The notes beneath the pieces were generated by a model. That model was not told where the DNA came from, made no database searches, and saw only the letters and a program-made list of their open reading frames with translations. From positions 1 through 21,730 of the forward strand of contig UQXA01000038.1 of the NCBI GenBank assembly GCA_900544865.1: DNA of 21,730 nucleotides, in the 5' to 3' direction. Positions 20,155 to 21,730 of this stretch are shown in pieces (positions within the stretch are counted from its first letter, which is position 1; each line of letters begins with the position of its first letter). The stretch comes from an uncultured Collinsella sp. GTDB lineage: Bacteria; Actinomycetota; Coriobacteriia; Coriobacteriales; Coriobacteriaceae. The position numbers and the translations under genes are program-made.

Positions 20155-21549
20155 ATGTGCAATGTTTCGCTCAACGGTACGCAACCGTCCGATGCCTCCC
20201 TGCGCGTCCTGCGCGCGCTTGAGGCGGCTGGTCTTGAGGCTTGGTACGTTGGCGGTTGGGTGCGCGACGCCCTGATGGGATGCCCCAGCCACGATGTTGA
20301 TATGTGCTGCAGCGGCCTGTGGCAGGAGTCCAAGGCGGCGCTCGAGGCCGCTGATATCGCGGTCGTGGAGTCGGGCATTAAATTTGGCGGAATCACGGCT
20401 ATTTCCGATGGCGAGCGTATCGAGGTCACCACGTACCGCCTGGATGGCTTTTACACCGATGGGCGCCATCCTCAGAGTGTCGAGCGTGCCGCCTCGCTCG
20501 AGGACGATCTGGCCCGCCGCGACTTTACTGTCAACGCCATGGCCTGGCATCCCGAGCGCGGGCTTGTCGACCGCTACGACGGCCAGGGTGATCTGGAGCG
20601 CAAGCTGATTCGCGCTGTCGGTGATCCCAAGCGTCGCTTTAACGAGGACGCCCTGCGCATGCTGCGTGCGGTGCGCTTTGCCTGCCGTCTGGACTTTATG
20701 ATTGAGCCCGAGACTAAGCGTGCGCTTGCCGAGTGCGCGCCGCTGCTCGATGCCGTGGCGCGCGAGCGTGTGGGTATTGAGCTCGAGGGCATTCTTTCGA
20801 CCGGTCATGGGGGAGACGCGATGCTTCGCTATCCCGAGCTCATCTGTGCCGCTGTGCCCGAGTTGGCAGCGGGTCGCGGGTTTGATCAGCGAAGTGTCTA
20901 CCATGCGTTTAACGTCTACGAGCATATCGCCCGTGTGCTGACAGTGGCAGGGGAGCTGGCGCTGTGCGACGGCGTCGCGCCATCGTCGAGCCTTATGTGG
21001 GCGGCGTTTTTGCACGATGTGTCCAAGCCCGAGTGCTTCACGGTCGATCACGCCGGCAGCGGACACTTCTACGGTCATCCCGAGCTCGGCGCCAAGAAGG
21101 CGCGCGTCATTATGGATCGCCTGGCCCTCTCGCACGACTTGGTGCGCGACGTGTGCCTGCTCATCAAATACCATGACAAGCCGCTGCGCCCCGAGCGCTC
21201 CTGCCTGCTCAATATGATGCGCGCGCTTTCGGGTGAGGGCGTCGACACGGCCCGCCTGATTGACGAGCTCATGGACCTTAAGCGTGCCGACACACTTGGC
21301 AAGGCCCCGTCGTGCTTCTATTATGTTGAGACGATTGAGGAGATGCGCGCGCTGGCGCACGAGCTGCTGAAGGCAGGGGAGCCCTATACGCTCAAGATGC
21401 TCGCCATCAACGGCGGCGACCTGATCCGTGCCGGAGTCAAGCCCGGGCCGGAACTGGGTCAGCTTCTCAACTCCGCCCTCGACGCCGTGATCGAAGACGA
21501 TATTCCCAACGAGCGCGAAGCTCTTTTGGTTCATCTCAACTTGAATTAG
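20155..21549 (+). CDS. cca: CCA tRNA nucleotidyltransferase with HD domain
   Basis: Adds or repairs the CCA end of tRNAs. The 464-residue protein is a class II poly(A) polymerase/CCA enzyme. The nucleotidyltransferase head has Y-V-G-G-W-V-R-D (G33, G34, R37, D38) and the catalytic pair D47/D49 in H-D-V-D-M. R-R-D-F-T-V-N-A-M (121-129) and the nucleotide-selecting region E-D-A-L-R-M-L-R-A-V-R-F follow. The C-terminal HD domain carries H287-D288 in F-L-H-D-V-S-K-P and a later L-I-K-Y-H-D. HD domains in this family can have phosphatase or phosphodiesterase activity. AGGAGG (20141-20146) lies 8 bp before ATG 20155. In some bacteria A-adding and CC-adding enzymes are split; this gene alone does not show which type it is. 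A tRNA gene follows immediately. Confidence 0.93.
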   Translation: MCNVSLNGTQPSDASLRVLRALEAAGLEAWYVGGWVRDALMGCPSHDVDMCCSGLWQESKAALEAADIAVVESGIKFGGITAISDGERIEVTTYRLDGFYTDGRHPQSVERAASLEDDLARRDFTVNAMAWHPERGLVDRYDGQGDLERKLIRAVGDPKRRFNEDALRMLRAVRFACRLDFMIEPETKRALAECAPLLDAVARERVGIELEGILSTGHGGDAMLRYPELICAAVPELAAGRGFDQRSVYHAFNVYEHIARVLTVAGELALCDGVAPSSSLMWAAFLHDVSKPECFTVDHAGSGHFYGHPELGAKKARVIMDRLALSHDLVRDVCLLIKYHDKPLRPERSCLLNMMRALSGEGVDTARLIDELMDLKRADTLGKAPSCFYYVETIEEMRALAHELLKAGEPYTLKMLAINGGDLIRAGVKPGPELGQLLNSALDAVIEDDIPNEREALLVHLNLN

Positions 21550-21568
21550 CTACCAAGTTTACCTGCGT

Positions 21569-21613
21569 ATTCCATAACCTGCCGACAATTTTTCGGCAAT
21601 TTGGAATTTCTTC
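21569..21613 (+). terminator. Possible cca terminator, nested hairpin
   Basis: TGCCGA (21580-21585) / TCGGCA (21593-21598) sits inside ATTCCA (21569-21574) / TGGAAT (21602-21607), followed by a T-rich TTCTTCTT. The two stems are separated by unpaired bases (5 and 3 nt) and the tail is not a clean T-run. Confidence 0.5.
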
Positions 21614-21642
21614 TTGCGCTGACGTTTTTTGTCCCGTAATAT
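21614..21642 (+). promoter_or_regulatory. Promoter for the tRNA-Glu gene
   Basis: TTGCGC (21614-21619) and TAATAT (21637-21642) are spaced by 17 bp. Transcription would begin near 21650, about 27 nt before the tRNA. Confidence 0.5.
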
Positions 21643-21676
21643 ATTTCCTCGCAGCACGGCAGTGCAGATGTCATGT

Positions 21677-21730
21677 GGCCCGTTCGTCTAGCGGTTTAGG
21701 ACGCCGCCCTCTCAAGGCGGAGATCACCAG
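21677..21730 (+). tRNA. tRNA-Glu, anticodon CUC, 3' end beyond the window
   Basis: The sequence begins GGCCCGT (acceptor arm), then T-C-G-T-C-T-A-G and a D-loop ending T-T-T-A-G-G-A-C. The anticodon stem is CCGCC (21704-21708) / GGCGG (21716-21720) with loop CTCTCAA, giving anticodon CTC at 21711-21713, which reads GAG (Glu). The layout matches bacterial tRNA-Glu position by position. About 54 of some 75 nt are inside the window; the T-arm and 3' acceptor strand are cut. GAG is one of the most used codons here, so this is probably the major glutamate tRNA. Confidence 0.93.

Noticed and set aside
20804..20822. GGGGGAGACG string also present at 18940-18949, considered as a repeat
   Set aside because: One copy lies within the cca coding sequence and the match is only about ten bases; chance is likely at this GC content.
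19987..21534. 515-residue open frame on the - strand opposite cca
   Set aside because: cca has full motifs and a strong Shine-Dalgarno on the + strand; the antisense frame has none.

Overview
The window is a high-GC stretch of bacterial chromosome, strongly biased to codons such as GAG, GTC, GCC and CTC. The gene content and order point to an actinobacterium of the class Coriobacteriia, most likely Collinsella or a close relative. This assignment is inferred from gene content and protein style, not from a database search. The first 25 bases are not genomic: they are the end of an Illumina Nextera (Tn5) adapter left on the contig, so alaS is cut by the contig edge.

Left half (26-12248, all on the + strand) is a dense housekeeping block: alaS (5' partial), ruvX, mltG, a YqeG-type HAD phosphatase, aroK, an aroB-like gene, an M24 aminopeptidase P, efp, an Asp23-family gene, nusB, xseB, tlyA, nadK and recN. 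Many neighbours overlap by a few bases (ruvX/mltG, aroK/aroB-like, tlyA/nadK, nadK/recN), so they are probably co-transcribed and translationally coupled. The order alaS-ruvX-mltG ... aroK-aroB ... pepP/Q-efp-nusB matches the classical actinobacterial layout known from Mycobacterium tuberculosis, but aroE, aroC and aroQ are missing from it. The aroB-like protein has kept its length and reading frame while losing the NAD-binding glycine loop and all three zinc ligands of dehydroquinate synthase. It has gained a dense cysteine cluster. It is the strongest candidate in the window for an undescribed function.

Right half (12308-19990) is a complete fructose phosphotransferase locus. A RpiR/SIS-type regulator on the - strand is divergent from fruA (one-chain EIIB-EIIC-EIIA permease). 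Downstream, in separate transcription units, lie ptsH (HPr), ptsI (enzyme I) and two different 310-residue 1-phosphofructokinase paralogues. Together they can take phosphate from PEP through EI, HPr and EIIA/EIIB to fructose, and then convert fructose 1-phosphate to fructose 1,6-bisphosphate. The control regions hold clear signals: paired TGAAAG/CTTTCA half-sites at the fruA and second fruK promoters, a direct repeat spaced three helical turns apart at fruA, an intrinsic terminator between ptsH and ptsI, and a strong stem without a U-tract between ptsI and the first fruK.

The right edge carries cca (tRNA nucleotidyltransferase with an HD domain) and the first 54 nt of a tRNA-Glu(CUC) gene with its own promoter. 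No CRISPR array, insertion sequence, prophage or toxin-antitoxin module was seen.
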